Positions 1-25,155 of a stretch of DNA of 64,000 bases are shown one piece after another. Below the pieces are notes generated by a model. The model saw only the letters and a program-made list of their open reading frames with translations, was not told the origin of the DNA and did no database searches. The position numbers and the translations under genes were made by a program. Source of the DNA: Certhia americana. Its lineage: Eukaryota > Chordata > Aves > Passeriformes > Certhiidae. The number at the start of each line of letters is the position of its first letter. Position 1 is the first letter of the stretch. The DNA is taken from the NCBI GenBank assembly GCA_018697195.1, contig CM031878.1, positions 63,553,471-63,617,470 on the forward strand. Reading direction: 5' to 3'.

Positions 1-3000
1 GTTTATTTCAATTATTCAGTGTGCAGGTCAACAGGCTTGTTGGGCAAATGTTCTTTTCTTTCATTTTGTGACTGAGAAGCAAGACCTTTCTGCAGACAGG
101 GCGTTGTTCTCCATATCCATTAACAGATGTCAGCATATGCCTCAGGCAGGGTTAGCAAATACCACTCACAGAATCATATTCCATCAGTGCTGATAGTCTC
201 TGTCTTCTGGGTTAGACACATGGTCAACACATGTTGCTAAAGTCAGTTTCAGACACTTCAGTAGTATTCCTATCTGTGGGGTTTTTCTTTTATTAATTTT
301 ATTTAATTTTTTTAAGAATTTGAACTCTTAAAATGTTATTTTCTCCCAAAAGTGACTCCTAGTAGAGCATGTGTCAGCAGAGTAGAACTCAGATAAAACT
401 TGTTTGTTTTTTGAAGAAAGGTATGTAAACAAATGAATCAGCAAACAGAAGTTTTTCTGGTATGGACAAGAGGTGGCAGAGATAGGTTTTGTATTTTCAA
501 GTAAAATCATGGAATGAAAGACGAAGCTGACTTCTTGTATGTTGTTAGCGCCTAAAGCAGGCGCTAACTAAAGTAATCATGTGTGCAGGATATTGATGAC
601 TACATTTAAAAATATGTGTGCAGTAATTACTAGATCTCCTCATTCCACATCAGATAAAGTGGGATAAATGTTGCTGGTGAACTCCACAGCAGTACTAATG
701 TGAACACAAGTAATGAGCTTGTGTCCATAAATCAATTTAACAAAGAGATGGTCTTCAAGCCAGATATTTTGGATTCAAAGTGTGGTTACAGGCCCTAAAC
801 AAATCTTGGGCTGCCTTTAGTGTCTTCTTGGGGGTGATACCTTTCAGTTGGTGTTAATAGGCTTCAACGCTGTAGTTTGTCCTGTACATCTGAGTGATTC
901 CTTTGACAGAACCATAGTTCTTTTACCTTTGCCTTCATTCTCTCTTAATCCATCTTTCAAGTTAAACACCCACAGCAATGGAAAATAGTCAGGTAGAGAC
1001 CATGGACAGGGAGTTTAGAGCTATCAGAGTTGGGATAGCTGGGAAATGAGAGTTTGACCACATGGAGAACGGTGCTGTGACATGTTGCACCCCATTATAA
1101 ACATTATCAACAACGTGACTGTTGTTGCCCCCCCAGATACAATGAGTTCTTCACAAGTTGCAGCAAAAGAGAAACTCTTTAGAGATCAGGTGAAAGTTTT
1201 ATGTGCCAGCTTTGAAGGAATTTTGCAAAAGCAAGAGTCTGAGGAAAGAGTTTTAATAAACCACATGAAAAATGTCCAGCTCTTTGATTAGGAGATGGAG
1301 AATGATGTGAAGTTAAGTGGGTGAGGCTGATGTAGTACTTGAGAATCTCTGTAGTACTCAGATTCATAGGTGGGAAATAAATGTTTATTTTGTTCATTTT
1401 CTTCCTCATACCTACTCATGGAAGAGCAATCCGTTTCTATTTTTTAATGTTTGTGGTATTGCACATATATCTTTCTGCAGTGCTAACTATGAAAAGTCAA
1501 TACAGGACCCAATTCTACTAACAACCATAGTTATGAGTGAAAGGGGAAATTATTAATGATAAGTGAAGTAAACACGTTTCTGTAGAATTTATTTCTGAAA
1601 GAGCCTTTAAATCATGAAAACAAATAAAACATGTGTCTCTGCTTTAAATTAATTCCAGGTCTTTCAGGTTAATGGAATTAACACAAAATATGTAATTCAA
1701 AGAACTTTTACATTTTAAATAGGACATTTCCCTTTATCATTAAAACCTACTCCTTTCCTCCTCTGTTTTGCAGTCTTTTTTGCCATGATTCTATTCGAAG
1801 ACTCCTGAACTTTCTTTGTTTTGCAAACAATGTGTTTCAGCCAAGGCACTTTAGGAAGTTTTCAAAAATCAGGCCTTATTAAACAGAAAAAAAGAACAGA
1901 AAATTTTATTAGACTTTTATCATACTGGTTGTAAGGAGGTTTCTTGGCTCTGGAAATGAAGAGAATTAAAAGCTTGTAAGTGGTCACTTGCAGCATAGCC
2001 GTAAACTTCAACAGCATGTGAAAAATGAAGTTCGAGAAACTGAAGCTTGATCAGTTGTTTTACCAGTGATGTAAACCTTGGCCAGATTTATCTACAGAGT
2101 TTTCAGATCAATTGCTGATGTTGAAGAAGGTGCTTCTGGTATTTCAAAAAGTCTAGTTTTTTAATCAGCACAGAATTAAAAAAAAAAAAAAAAAATCCTG
2201 AATTTAGGGGTTCTTTTGGTTTATTTCTTTAGTTTTGGCCAAACGTTCTATGACTCTTCTGAGTTACTTAGTGTTTAACAAGTTCTTACCTTTTAAAACT
2301 TGAATGCTAAATCAAATTGATTTGTTTCATGTTTTTTTCCCATGTCCCTATAGTAAATCACTTGTTTTTGTCCATTAAATAGGCAGCATGAAGTACCAGG
2401 TACAATGGTAGCTGATGAGAGCTCTGTTCTTAAACAAGAAAAACCCCAGCCTTACATCAGGAAGGCACAATGTCTCTCTTGCACTGTTGGTTGGTAAGAA
2501 GCGATAAAGGCACGAGAGTCTGTAGGGAGACAAGCCACATAAACCTCATGTTTTTTCCTCATGAAGTCCGTCTTAATGCAGCTTTCTTTCTGATTTTTGC
2601 TTTTGGACCCACCCAAGTAATGTGAAAAATCTCCTGGATGAGAGTGACATAGCAAGATCTAAAGGGGAAGGTGGGTTTTCCACAGACGTGTGTGAAGTGA
2701 AATGTAGGGAGATTATTCATCTCTTTCAAGAAATGTGATAGATGCTTCCAGCCAGTTGTGAAACAGCAATCTGAAGTCTGATGTACTTTTTCAAGTGCAG
2801 GAGCCTGATTCTGCTCAGCTGTGTAATTATGATGGAAGGGAGCCAGATGAAGCCAGAGACCTGGGCGCAACCTTTTGGGAGGCTTGTTCCAGCAGAGTGG
2901 GTGGGAGAATAGAAGGGAGGGGATACAAATAATAAGCTTCTCTGCCTGACTGATAATGAACTAGTAATAAGTGGCCTTATTATAGTAATAATTTTCCCAT

Positions 3001-6000
3001 GGAAGCCTGATGATTTCAGAGAAGCTTTAGCCAAAGCTTTAGCCAACCACATCTTATTTTGATCAGCTGTTGCACAGCAAAGCTGGGTAATTATCATAAT
3101 CTAACAATTAGTGTGGCATCTTTTTCCAGTATTTAATTACTCCAATAAATGCTAATTGAATAGAGGACTTAATGGCAAGAGAATAAGTTTCTTTCTGCAT
3201 TGTGTATTTAGCTTGCAGTCTTTTCTAGGCATAATTTTGAATATGGTTTTATTGAACAACAGCCTTGATTTTGCATCCTATGTAGTGTTTTTTCATGGTG
3301 TCTTGAACTTCTTTTAGCTTGTGAAACTGTAACCTGAGGACTGAAAGGTCATGGACTGCTTCTTTTTATTAGAGGAGTTTTTTGTTTGCTTGCTCAGGTT
3401 AGCAATATCCTGCTAGAGATCTGAAATGTCAATGGTTTGCTACTGTTAGCAAACACACTTCTCTTAGCATCTGGAAAATGTTGAATTTTCTTTTGGTTTG
3501 AATAGAGCTAAAATTAAAATAGCTCTTTGATTGCTTCATTGTTTGTGCATCAGAATCATTGTTGATGTCAGCAGAGCTATGGGAACAAGAGTTTATGAAA
3601 TGTTGTGACAAAAGCCAGTAAAAAGCGCAGAAAAGCATTAAAGAGGTTATCTTTCCAAAGCACAGAAATAGCATCTTTAAAATTATCTGCAGTAAAACGA
3701 TACATGTAATCCCAAAATCCCTCAGATAATTAACAACCAAAAGATTTCCCCCATCACACTTAAATGGTTGAAATGGGGGGGCTTGAAATGTGCAAAAGAA
3801 TAACAAGGCACAAGTTATGCTGCTATGTTCCAGTCACAGCATGTGAGTAGAGCTTAGAATAGTTCTAATGCACTACACTTGCCATCTAAACACAGACAAA
3901 AGCTCAGTGCTGTGGACTGGTGATTAACTACATCATGACATCCTGAGGGCAACTAAAATGCTGTCCTTATGAATGATGTTAGCACTTTTCAGAAAATGTT
4001 TGGGGTTTGTATATTGTGTGTGAAAATAAGTACCAATACTTATCTTTCTGTTAATAGTAATTTAAGCAAATAATTTCATAACTAGTTGAGAAAAAAATTT
4101 TAATCTATTTCTATATTTTTTCCAGTTTAAGTTTTCCTGTGCCGAGAGCATTTGTAAGAGGTGTTTCTGTTGTCTAGAAACATTTAACCTACTGGAGATT
4201 CAGCCTTTGTTTGGATACCTATGGGATCTTCTCACCTGGCCTGCTTTTTTTTATGGTATTTGTAGGAATGGACTTCTCTCCGAAACCTTACTGTCTCCAT
4301 TAAATTTAATTAAAAAGTGGTTTAGCCTCCATGAAAGTAAAAAAGAGGGAGTTGAGTGACCAGCATTTATAGGGGTATGCACATGCTGCTCACTGAAGCA
4401 TTGTTTCCTTAGGAAACAGAGCAAGTAATATTTTGCTGTGCTATTCTGAAGAATTGTGGGTAACTGTAGTTTGTACTTACCCCAAGAATAGATCAGTTGG
4501 GTGAATTTTGTTGATGTTGTTTTACATTTCAGGTTTTTGAGAAAAAGATGACAAAGGTGAGGCATTTGGCAGTGGCAGTGTCCTCTGCACATTGGTGTTA
4601 ACAGGCTGTGCCAGCCTCCAGGCATCAGAATAGGGGCCATTTGCATCTGATCACTTCCAATGCTATTGTCAGAGCAGTTATTTGGAATCTTTTCTGGTTC
4701 ACAGTGAAGCCTTGCTTCATGCATTTGACAGAACAGATCCCAAATAAAGAAAGGTTGACACAGTAAAAGGCAAATTTTCCAGTACACTTATCTTGAAGTA
4801 GAGCATCTGGTGCGTCGATTTTACAGGAAGGGCAATAGAATAAACAAATCAGATTTGTAGGGGAAGTAATAAGCAGAAGGTATTGAAATTTTTTATCTAT
4901 CTACATGAAGAATTAGTGTTATTTGTGCCTTACTTAAACTGGATTTTTGTAGTGTTTTTTCCAAGAAAGAAAGGAATAGAGAAATCAAACACAACTGTTA
5001 CTATGTTTTAAATATCTGCTTAAATAAATTGTCACTTTTTTCAGTGACCAGCAAAGTTATTAAGTTCAAGATGAGTCACTTTGGGTTCAGAACTTAAAAT
5101 TATGAAGAGAAGCATACACACGTACTTTCCTTTTGCTAATGAATAAACAGAATACAGAAGGCACTAATTATTTACAAAATGTTTTTCTAGTCTTGTTTTT
5201 CTGTGGTTAAAATAACCATGAAGTTCTCTCTCTGCATCCTGAATATCTGGATATTTCATCAGTGGCACCTTGGCACAGGAATATTACTTTCACAGGCATT
5301 GCTGGAAGCGGTGTTCAAGTTTTGTGTAGCAAGCTGATGTTTGTTGGTTATGGGAATATTTTGGTGTAGAAATGACTTAACTATCTGTCTCTGTCTTAAA
5401 AATAGCTTTTGTAACACTACTGACGAATAGCTGGCTTTGTAATATGCAGCTTCCCAAGACACTGTTTGAATGCCACCTGACAAAAACCAAAGGTTAATTA
5501 TGTTTGAAGAATAGCAGTGTTTTGCTGTGTGTAAGCTAGAGTGCACCGAGACAAATGACTTTATTTGCAGAAAGGTTTGTAGATTCTCTCAGATTTTTGG
5601 AGAAGCCTTTTTGGTTGGTTTCTACCTCAACACCATGTTCTGTTATGCAAATCTAGATAGAGCTGTTTTTTTCCTAGAGTAAAGATCCTGTTAACTGCAT
5701 GGTTCCAAAAGGCATGGGAGTCTGGGTGAGGACCTGCCAGAACAGGATGAAGACCTAACTGGGAAAAGAGAAATTATAGCAGTAACATACTAGCAAGTTT
5801 TCTGTTTGGAATGGGACTGGAGAAAGGAACAGGACATCTGCTATTCCTGTCATATGTGCAAATATGTCTGTTAATGTACTGCATCTTCCCTATAGGTATT
5901 TTACTTCTCAGTGTATATAGATGGCTAAATGTTGACAAGTGTTGATCAGATTAATTTGAAATGGAACTTTTGCTTCACTTTAACACCTGACATTACTCTA

Positions 6001-6320
6001 CAAAGTAAGAGGCTTTCAGCCTGTAAATGTTAAGTGTTTTCCACTCAAATGTGCTTTTAAATTCTTGAAGTGTGTTTGTGAAATGTTTCCTCTAATAGCT
6101 TTGAGGACTGAGCTGATGATTTTTTTTGTGAGTTATTCATGGCCATCTCTTCCTTTTCTGTTCCAATTAGAAGACTTTACCTTTCCTCTTGGAGGAGGTA
6201 AATACACATGCTGCTTGTAGCTGGAGAAACAGGAATGGTCTCAGTTCACTCTAACTGAAAAGTTAGAGATGTTGTAGCCTCTTTTGGAACTATAAAATTA
6301 GTTCTACATCTCTAGCATAC
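1..6320 (+). other. EFNA5: EFNA5 intron 1, 5' part in window
   Basis: No exon, RNA gene or well-defined repeat was recognised in this AT-rich stretch. It holds an 18 base poly(A) run at 2178-2195, a perfect 10 bp stem hairpin at 544-568, and two short patches that read like coding sequence (about 1142-1290 and 1978-2160), both broken by stops and unidentified. The longest frame, 178 codons on the minus strand at 4251-4787, shows no family signature and looks like a chance opening. Confidence 0.7.
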
Positions 6321-7699
6321 TGTCATGGTTTAGCCCAGATTGGACAATTCTGTAATATTGATACCTGATTAAACCAGTGAAAAGGGTGGCTACACCTCTA
6401 GTGAATACACATTTTAAGGGATGAATCCAGAAATAGCCCATTTCTGGTTTCTGGTGGGGTGAATGACAGAGCCTTGGCCCAGCTGTTTGTTCCCCATGGC
6501 CAGGCTGGGCTGAGGTTCCTCCCTTCTCTCCCCCAGCACCCCTGGCAGGCAAAGGGGAAGGAGATGCAGTGGGGAGGTGGGAAGGAAGGCACAGCCCAGC
6601 CTTGGATGCTGAAATCTGCTAATCCAGGACTGCCCATGCAGCAACTAGGGGCAGAGCCAGGCCTGGCGGCAGAGAAAAGGGGGGATGTTCAGCTCTGGGT
6701 GTGAGACATCTGCAGCCTGACCGGGCTGGAAGGGGGATCCTGGCCTCCCTTTCTCAGCACTGGAACTGGAGAGCAGTGGCAGACCTTGGGGATCTTGGCG
6801 CAGTTCCATCTTCACTGCAATCCATCACCTGACTGCCTTGTACCAGCTGCAGCCTGTGTGAGGTTTTTTTGCTGACCAGATAAAACTTTCAAATCATGAA
6901 TCTTACCCAGAGGAAAAAGAGAGGCCGGATGAAATGTAGAAGGACATAGCATGAGACTTGATGTCAGAGGAAGTGGGAAGAGAATCTCAAATGGAAAGGA
7001 GTGGCCTGGTTAGGTTGGACTTCTCTTGTGAGGCCATAGAGAATGGACTTAAATACCCTGTAACCTACGGAGTGTTTTTAGGGGGATGCAAGGTTCTAGA
7101 CATAGCTGTGAGCTGCTGGAGAAAATTGAGCAGAGGAAGAATAAAGAAGTGAGAGATGAAGCCATGCCCATTGAGGGATGATGACCTCTGTTCCTTGAGA
7201 TGAAGAGAACTTTTGTTTTATACTAGAAAAGGCATCCTTAAACTGTACTCTAATGAACTGATACGGCCCATGAGCTGCTGTGGCAGGCTGTTTCATGGGA
7301 GGGAGCCCACAAATGGCAACATTTTTCCTCCTGGGCGGGCCATTGTGGAGTGTGGAAGCAAGAGAACTGGTATCTTTGGAAAATCTCTGTGGTACTCAAG
7401 AGAGACTTCCTTTCTCCTTGATGAATTGAGAAATGATTATTTTAAGAGTAATAACTGACTGAGGAGCCCAAGTTTTGTCTTTTTACATTGGGGGAAAAAG
7501 TGAATAGTTGGTGGGGGGAGAAGTGTTCTGAAGGTTTCATTCTGATTTCTTCTATTTTTTCTTTTAGTGTTAGTTAATATAGTTCTATTCCTGTGAAGTT
7601 TAAACCTGCTTTGCTCTTGAGTTGGGAAATTTTGAATTGGCAAATTAAAACTGAGACAAAAATTGGTGTTTCTGCCCCGTTTAAACTGAAACCATGACA
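6321..7699 (+). mobile_element. Endogenous retrovirus LTR with perfect terminal inverted repeats
   Basis: The element starts TGTCATGGTTT (6321-6331) and ends AAACCATGACA (7689-7699), a perfect 11 bp inverted repeat with the TG...CA ends of an LTR. TGTCATGGTTTAGCCC is a start I recall for a common avian LTR group. The first ~550 bases after the start are much more GC-rich than the intron around them (about 6460-6860), and an AATAAA at 7140-7145 could be the LTR poly(A) signal. Four bases after the end lies an 18 nt primer-binding-site match, so this is a 5' LTR in + orientation, sense to EFNA5. No gag, pol or env follows. The flanks CATAC (6316-6320) and CATAT (7741-7745) could be a decayed 5 bp target duplication, in which case the inserted unit ends at 7740. 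Confidence 0.8.
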
Positions 7700-7703
7700 A
7701 ATT

Positions 7704-7721
7704 TGGTGCATTGGCCGGGAA
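7704..7721 (+). other. Retroviral primer-binding site, tRNA-Gly type
   Basis: The 18-mer TGGTGCATTGGCCGGGAA is the exact reverse complement of the 3' end of tRNA-Gly including CCA (TTCCCGGCCAATGCACCA). It sits four bases (AATT) after the CA end of the LTR, the normal spacing for a primer-binding site. Complementarity stops after 18 nt, also as usual. About 19 bases later the sequence AAACCACAACA (7730-7740) looks like another LTR-type terminus, so the internal region has been deleted or recombined away. Confidence 0.75.
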
Positions 7722-9671
7722 ATGAACAAAAACCACAACACATATCTACTGAGTTTTTGATTACTCAGTAATCTTTAGGATATTGCAAGACAGGAAATAA
7801 ATATCTGCTCTCTGATTCATAGTTGGTTAATAACCTGGAGTAAAGAGACTTTACTCAGAGCTGCTTGATAAAGTGCCTTGGCATGTATTTTACCTGGGGG
7901 AGGTTCACTTCTGTGCCAACAATATTGGCTAAAGGCCAGTTTAGATCACTTAAAATATGCACAATCTCCTTCCCTTTTTAGACTCGTATATGTAAACTCT
8001 TCCTACCTATGGTCAATTACTGACAAATGGAACTGTTGAGAGAACAGAGGAGTAGGGAGGAAAAGACACTGTGATAAAATGGACTTGGTTTTGTGCTTAA
8101 TCCGTAGACCTGCTTTGCAGGCAGCGCTTCAGAGTCTGGGCTGTGCTGGAAGGAATGTTTCAACAAACAACTGTTTCAACACTTAAAAAAATAAAAAAAG
8201 AAAGAATGTACTAAAATAGCAGTGATCAAATGAGGATGGTTACATTGCAGTTTTATTTATTTAACAAGAATTCAGAGGGAAACTTTGTCAAAAGGGAATC
8301 AGATGAGGTTTGATTTTTCTTTTTCTGCACCATCTCACTGGTGCAGATTACAAGTTTACAAGATTTCTTTGCTAAATTTGAATTAAGGTGTGATCACACA
8401 TTTAGTTGTCTGTCTCCTTGTACTTATCATCTCCGTTATCATGAGCTGCGCAGTTGTATTCTTCTCTTCAAATTCAGCTATTTACAGTACAGACACTGTC
8501 TGGGAAGTGTCTTTCTAGACTCTGCTTTTGATTAAACGTGAGAATTATTTGCTTCTGGAAGTGGGATCCATCTCATTACAATGTACTACAGAGGCTGGAT
8601 GAATTGAACATCAGAAGTTCCTAATGCTCTCCATTGGCTTTTAAAACAATGTGGAGAAGCAGTTCACATAAGGTTATTTGTGTTGTAAAAGTCTAATGGT
8701 AGAGAGAGAGAGTAAATCTGATCTTGAATGTATTACATACATTCAAGTATAATTCTGGAAGCATGTAATTTGTGTCATAGAACTGTAATTGGGCATTATG
8801 GTTGATAAAAGAGGTAGCCTTGAGAATCTATTGAGAAAACTGATTTGGTTTTTCACCTACATGATTAAAAAAAAAGGCAAACCAAAACAAACCTGCCCAC
8901 ACACAAACACACTTATATATAAGTATGTATCAATTTTTACTTACCAAAACTGTAAATTGAAAAAATAGATATTATTGCCTGAATGTGTCTTTTCTATTTT
9001 TATCTTACATGCTTTTTCATTACCTGTAAGAAAAGCATACTGTTAACTGATTCAGAGAACAGATGCCAATTTGAAAATAATACATTTTTGCAAATGTGTT
9101 AAGATTTTGTAAGCACTGGAGTACAAAAATATGTATCTTGACCAACAATTCTGATAAATTTAAATTTCTTCCAGTCTTCTCCTGGAAGAACTGTGGTTCA
9201 AAAAGGCTTTTCCATGTTGCAAAGTGGAACTGTATGGCTGTGCACTGGCTGAAATGATACTCATCTATCATCCTTTGATGCATATTCAGTTTTTCCCCTT
9301 TAAAGAGCTATATTATTGAAGTTAAATTATTGTAGCGGTACGAAAAGGTGCAGTTTGCTCTGAATTTATCCTTGGAGAGCCAGCAAATCATTGTTTTTTC
9401 TCTGAAATTAGATAGAAGGATCCAGATGGCAGATTTCAAGCCCATCAGGTGTTTAAAATATGCCCCTCAGCTAAAAAGAAGTATTATAGTTAAATTTGTC
9501 ATGGCCTTTTTATTGCTCTGTGGTACACTTGACAACTGCAGCTGTGAAAGTGAGAAGCTACAAGTAGCTCAGTCAGCCTGAAGTAGAGTAGGTCAGTGGC
9601 TGGTTTCTTTAGCTGCCCCAGGGAGTTTAATGAACGCACAGGCCTGGTTTATGGAGTCATTAAATCTATCA

Positions 9672-9746
9672 TAGTGTAAGCTCCCACGAAGGCAGGGAAT
9701 TTGTCCCTATAGTTTTCCCAGACACTATGGCAGGCATTAGAAAACT
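9672..9746 (+). mobile_element. Ancient L2-like LINE 3' fragment
   Basis: The run GTGTAAGCTCCCACGAAGGC AGGGAATTTGTCC, followed by a TTTTCCCAGACACTATGGCA-like stretch, resembles the 3' end of L2 elements (TGTAAGCTCC, GAGGGCAGGGA, then CCCAGCACCTAGCACAGTG) as I recall the consensus. It is diverged, as expected for a pre-avian insertion. The assignment is from memory and needs a repeat-library check. Confidence 0.5.
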
Positions 9747-10200
9747 AATGTAAGAGAAACATGCAGGGGAGAAACAAGGAAATCCTTCCCACCCCCAACA
9801 AACAAGAATCCCACATCTCTAAGGAGTCATCAGTAATAACAACATCAATTATAAAATGCATCTGGGTTGGTGCCTTGCACTGCAGTTCTCAGCTGGCACT
9901 CATTCAGATCTGTCACATTAGGCGGAGTGCTAATAATTTGTATCTCAGAGTCCTTTTATCTGAACAGAGCAACATTTCAATGTGTACTTCTGGCAAAGGA
10001 GAAGCATTGCTTTTCAAATATCTTTGGAAAGCAATACAGACTTCTCTTTGCATTTTGACAAACTGTTGCTTATTATGACGAAAGAGTAACCTGTTTGTAA
10101 TTCTCGTATTAAATATAAGTAGTCAAATCAGCTTTCAGCACAGGGGTGATTACTGCATGATTCAGAACAAAGGATATGTTTGGGTTATTTATTGGCATGC

Positions 10201-10222
10201 ATGTAGATGTAGATGTAGATGT
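10201..10222 (+). repeat. Hexanucleotide microsatellite (ATGTAG)n
   Basis: Three full copies and a partial fourth of ATGTAG, without mismatch, about 410 bases upstream of exon 2. Confidence 0.9.
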
Positions 10223-10597
10223 TTATACAGACACTGATTTGGGAAGGCTGAAACAATTTTGACTGCTTTGCTGCTTCTTCTTTCTTTCTTCAATTAAAAA
10301 AAAAACCACAACCAAATAAGACAGACACTTTCTTTGTTTATTATTCAATAAACCACAGTGAAAGATAGCCTATAACTGGGAGATTGGTAGCAACAGACTT
10401 ATTTTGTAAAAGAACAGAGCAAAACCTTTATTCAAAAGGTTGTATGATCATATTGCTGCATAATAAGTCTCTGATAGCTCTGGTGAATTGTAAGGGTCAT
10501 TTTGAGAGTGAATGTGCGTGGCTGGAGTAAAATGAAGTGCCATTAGTGATGCCCTTTCATATGAGACTCACCCTGCAACAAGGTCATCCTGAGATAA

Positions 10598-23267
<12,670 letters not shown>

Positions 23268-23450
23268 ATGATAGAATCACAGAAGGGGTAAGGTCAAAAG
23301 GGACCACAGTGGTTCATCTGGTCCAGCCTCCCTCCTCTACAGAGAAAGGATCTGAGAACACAGCACAGGCTGGAGTCAAATTGGTTCTTGAATATATCTG
23401 GGGAAGAAGACTCCACAACTTCTCTGCGAGATATTGGTTAGAGCTCTGAC
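23268..23450 (-). mobile_element. CR1 LINE 3' fragment
   Basis: Begins ATGATAGAATCACAGAA, the reverse complement of the CR1 3' terminus, then follows the usual CR1 3' UTR order on the minus strand: GGGACC...CATCTGGTCCAGCCTCC, then a diverged middle, then GACTCCACAACTTCTCTG. It is 5'-truncated, as nearly all CR1 copies are, and inserted antisense to EFNA5. Confidence 0.85.
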
Positions 23451-24571
23451 AAAAAGTAATTTTAATGTGGTAGAAGTTTTAGCTGTTGTGATTATAAAAA
23501 TGCTAATTTTCACAAACTAAGATGATTTAACAGGTGCAAGATATTTGTAATATTAAGTGCCAGTGAAGATTATTATAGATTATCATTCTCCTCTATGGGC
23601 TGATCTGACCAGGCATTGTTTCTTGTCCTTTGATGTGGCATAACCATAATTACTACTTGTTTTCACAAAACGAAAATGAGATTGAAGATAAATTTAGGCC
23701 TAGTTTAGGTAGGAGACTGTGACACTTGGGGTAGAGCTGTGTCTGCCTTTCTTTAACTTTACTTCCTCTCTGTGCTTATTTCTCTTTCCCTTCTTGGTAA
23801 CAGACGTGGTAATCAATGTGCCTTAGAAAGACATTCCCACTGAAATCTGTCCTGTTGAGGAAAAGTTTGCCACTCACATGCAAAATATAAAATGTTCATT
23901 TTCCCTGGAGTTTTCCCAACTCTCTGTCATGCCATGCTATTTCTGCCTTCTTAATTGATGGAAGAAGTGAATTCTCCAGTGGCTTTGCAGTTACCTGGCA
24001 TGGTCATTGTGTGCTGTGATTTGAGGGTCCCCAGACCTGTGAGCCAATCCCTGGTTGGAAATGGTAGCTGCTTTCTAATCAGAGACAATACCATTGCTTC
24101 TGAACAAATTATGGATTAATTTGTAAAGATGTATGTTGAGTTAGCTTGGGGAAAACACTTATAAAGGACTGCCTAGGGACAATATTTCTTAATATACTAA
24201 TCTAGTTGAGAAGAGATACTTCTTCCTAGGACTTTTTCATTTTATACTGTAAAATATTTTGAGTGAAATATAATCTTAATCCAAAATTAATATTTTGGGA
24301 AACTTGCTGCCTCATTAAAGTTGTGGGAAGAAAATGAAGGGAATTTTTTTGGAACTGTATTGACTAGGAGAATGAGAAACATTATGCTTTAGAAATGTAA
24401 ATTCAAAATTACACTCCTAGTGTTTTGTGAATACAGCTGGATTTTCACAAAGATGTATGCCGTTCCTCAAAGTGCTTGAGCATATGATATTCTGTGTACT
24501 AATATATACATGAAAATTTGCACTCCACTCTTATAAATATGACGTAAAATTATAAGCACATGCACATTCTT

Positions 24572-24647
24572 TAAAAAAAAAAGAAAAACAAAACCAACCA
24601 AAAAACAACCAGCAATGAAAGACAAAGAAATAAAACAACAACAGAAA
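24572..24647 (+). repeat. A/C-rich low-complexity tract
   Basis: AAAAAAAAAAGAAAAACAAA-type sequence passing into CCAACC and ACAACAACAG units, with almost no T in the core. A similar tract lies at 25062-25155. Such tracts are simple-sequence DNA and carry no coding signal. Confidence 0.75.
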
Positions 24648-25061
24648 TTTCCATGAAGTTGCCTTAGCTCTTAATCAAACGTATTTTAGGCCAAATAAAG
24701 CAGGCTGAAATTATGATTTTCTGTGAGGAAAGGGGGGGGCAGAAGAAAAACTACAAAAAGTTGTAGTTTTTTTTTCTGTACCCTTTCATGATTAAACAAC
24801 TTTTTTAATTTCTAGGCATAAATTCCTACTGATGGTTTTACATCAGATTTGAAAAGAAAATATGTGGACACAAAAAAAATTATTTTTATTCACTGTAACT
24901 GGACTTCTGAAAAAAATTCTTGACAGCTGTGCATACAGATGTTTTGATATTCATGGTCTATTTTGACTTGACAATGTCAGGAAATGACATTGGTTTTGGT
25001 GTATCTGTATTTAAGTGGACTCTGTTAGGCTTTAGGACATTGATCTGAAATATACCTGAAC

Positions 25062-25155
25062 ACACAACTAAAAGAAAACAAAAGCAGCAAAATAAACCAA
25101 AGCAAAACAAACAAACAAAAAAATCCCAACCAAACAAAACCCACCACCTAAACCC
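25062..25155 (+). repeat. A/C-rich low-complexity tract
   Basis: An A/C-dominated run with AAACAAACAAAC and CCAACCAAACAAAACCC units. It is similar in type to the tract at 24572 and roughly the complement type of the G/T tract at 34.5 kb. Confidence 0.75.

Noticed and set aside
4251..4787. Longest open frame in the window, 178 codons on the minus strand
   Set aside because: No domain, no paired splice sites, biased Cys/His/Leu content from AT-rich DNA, and it lies in intron 1 of EFNA5. Length is compatible with chance over 64 kb in six frames.
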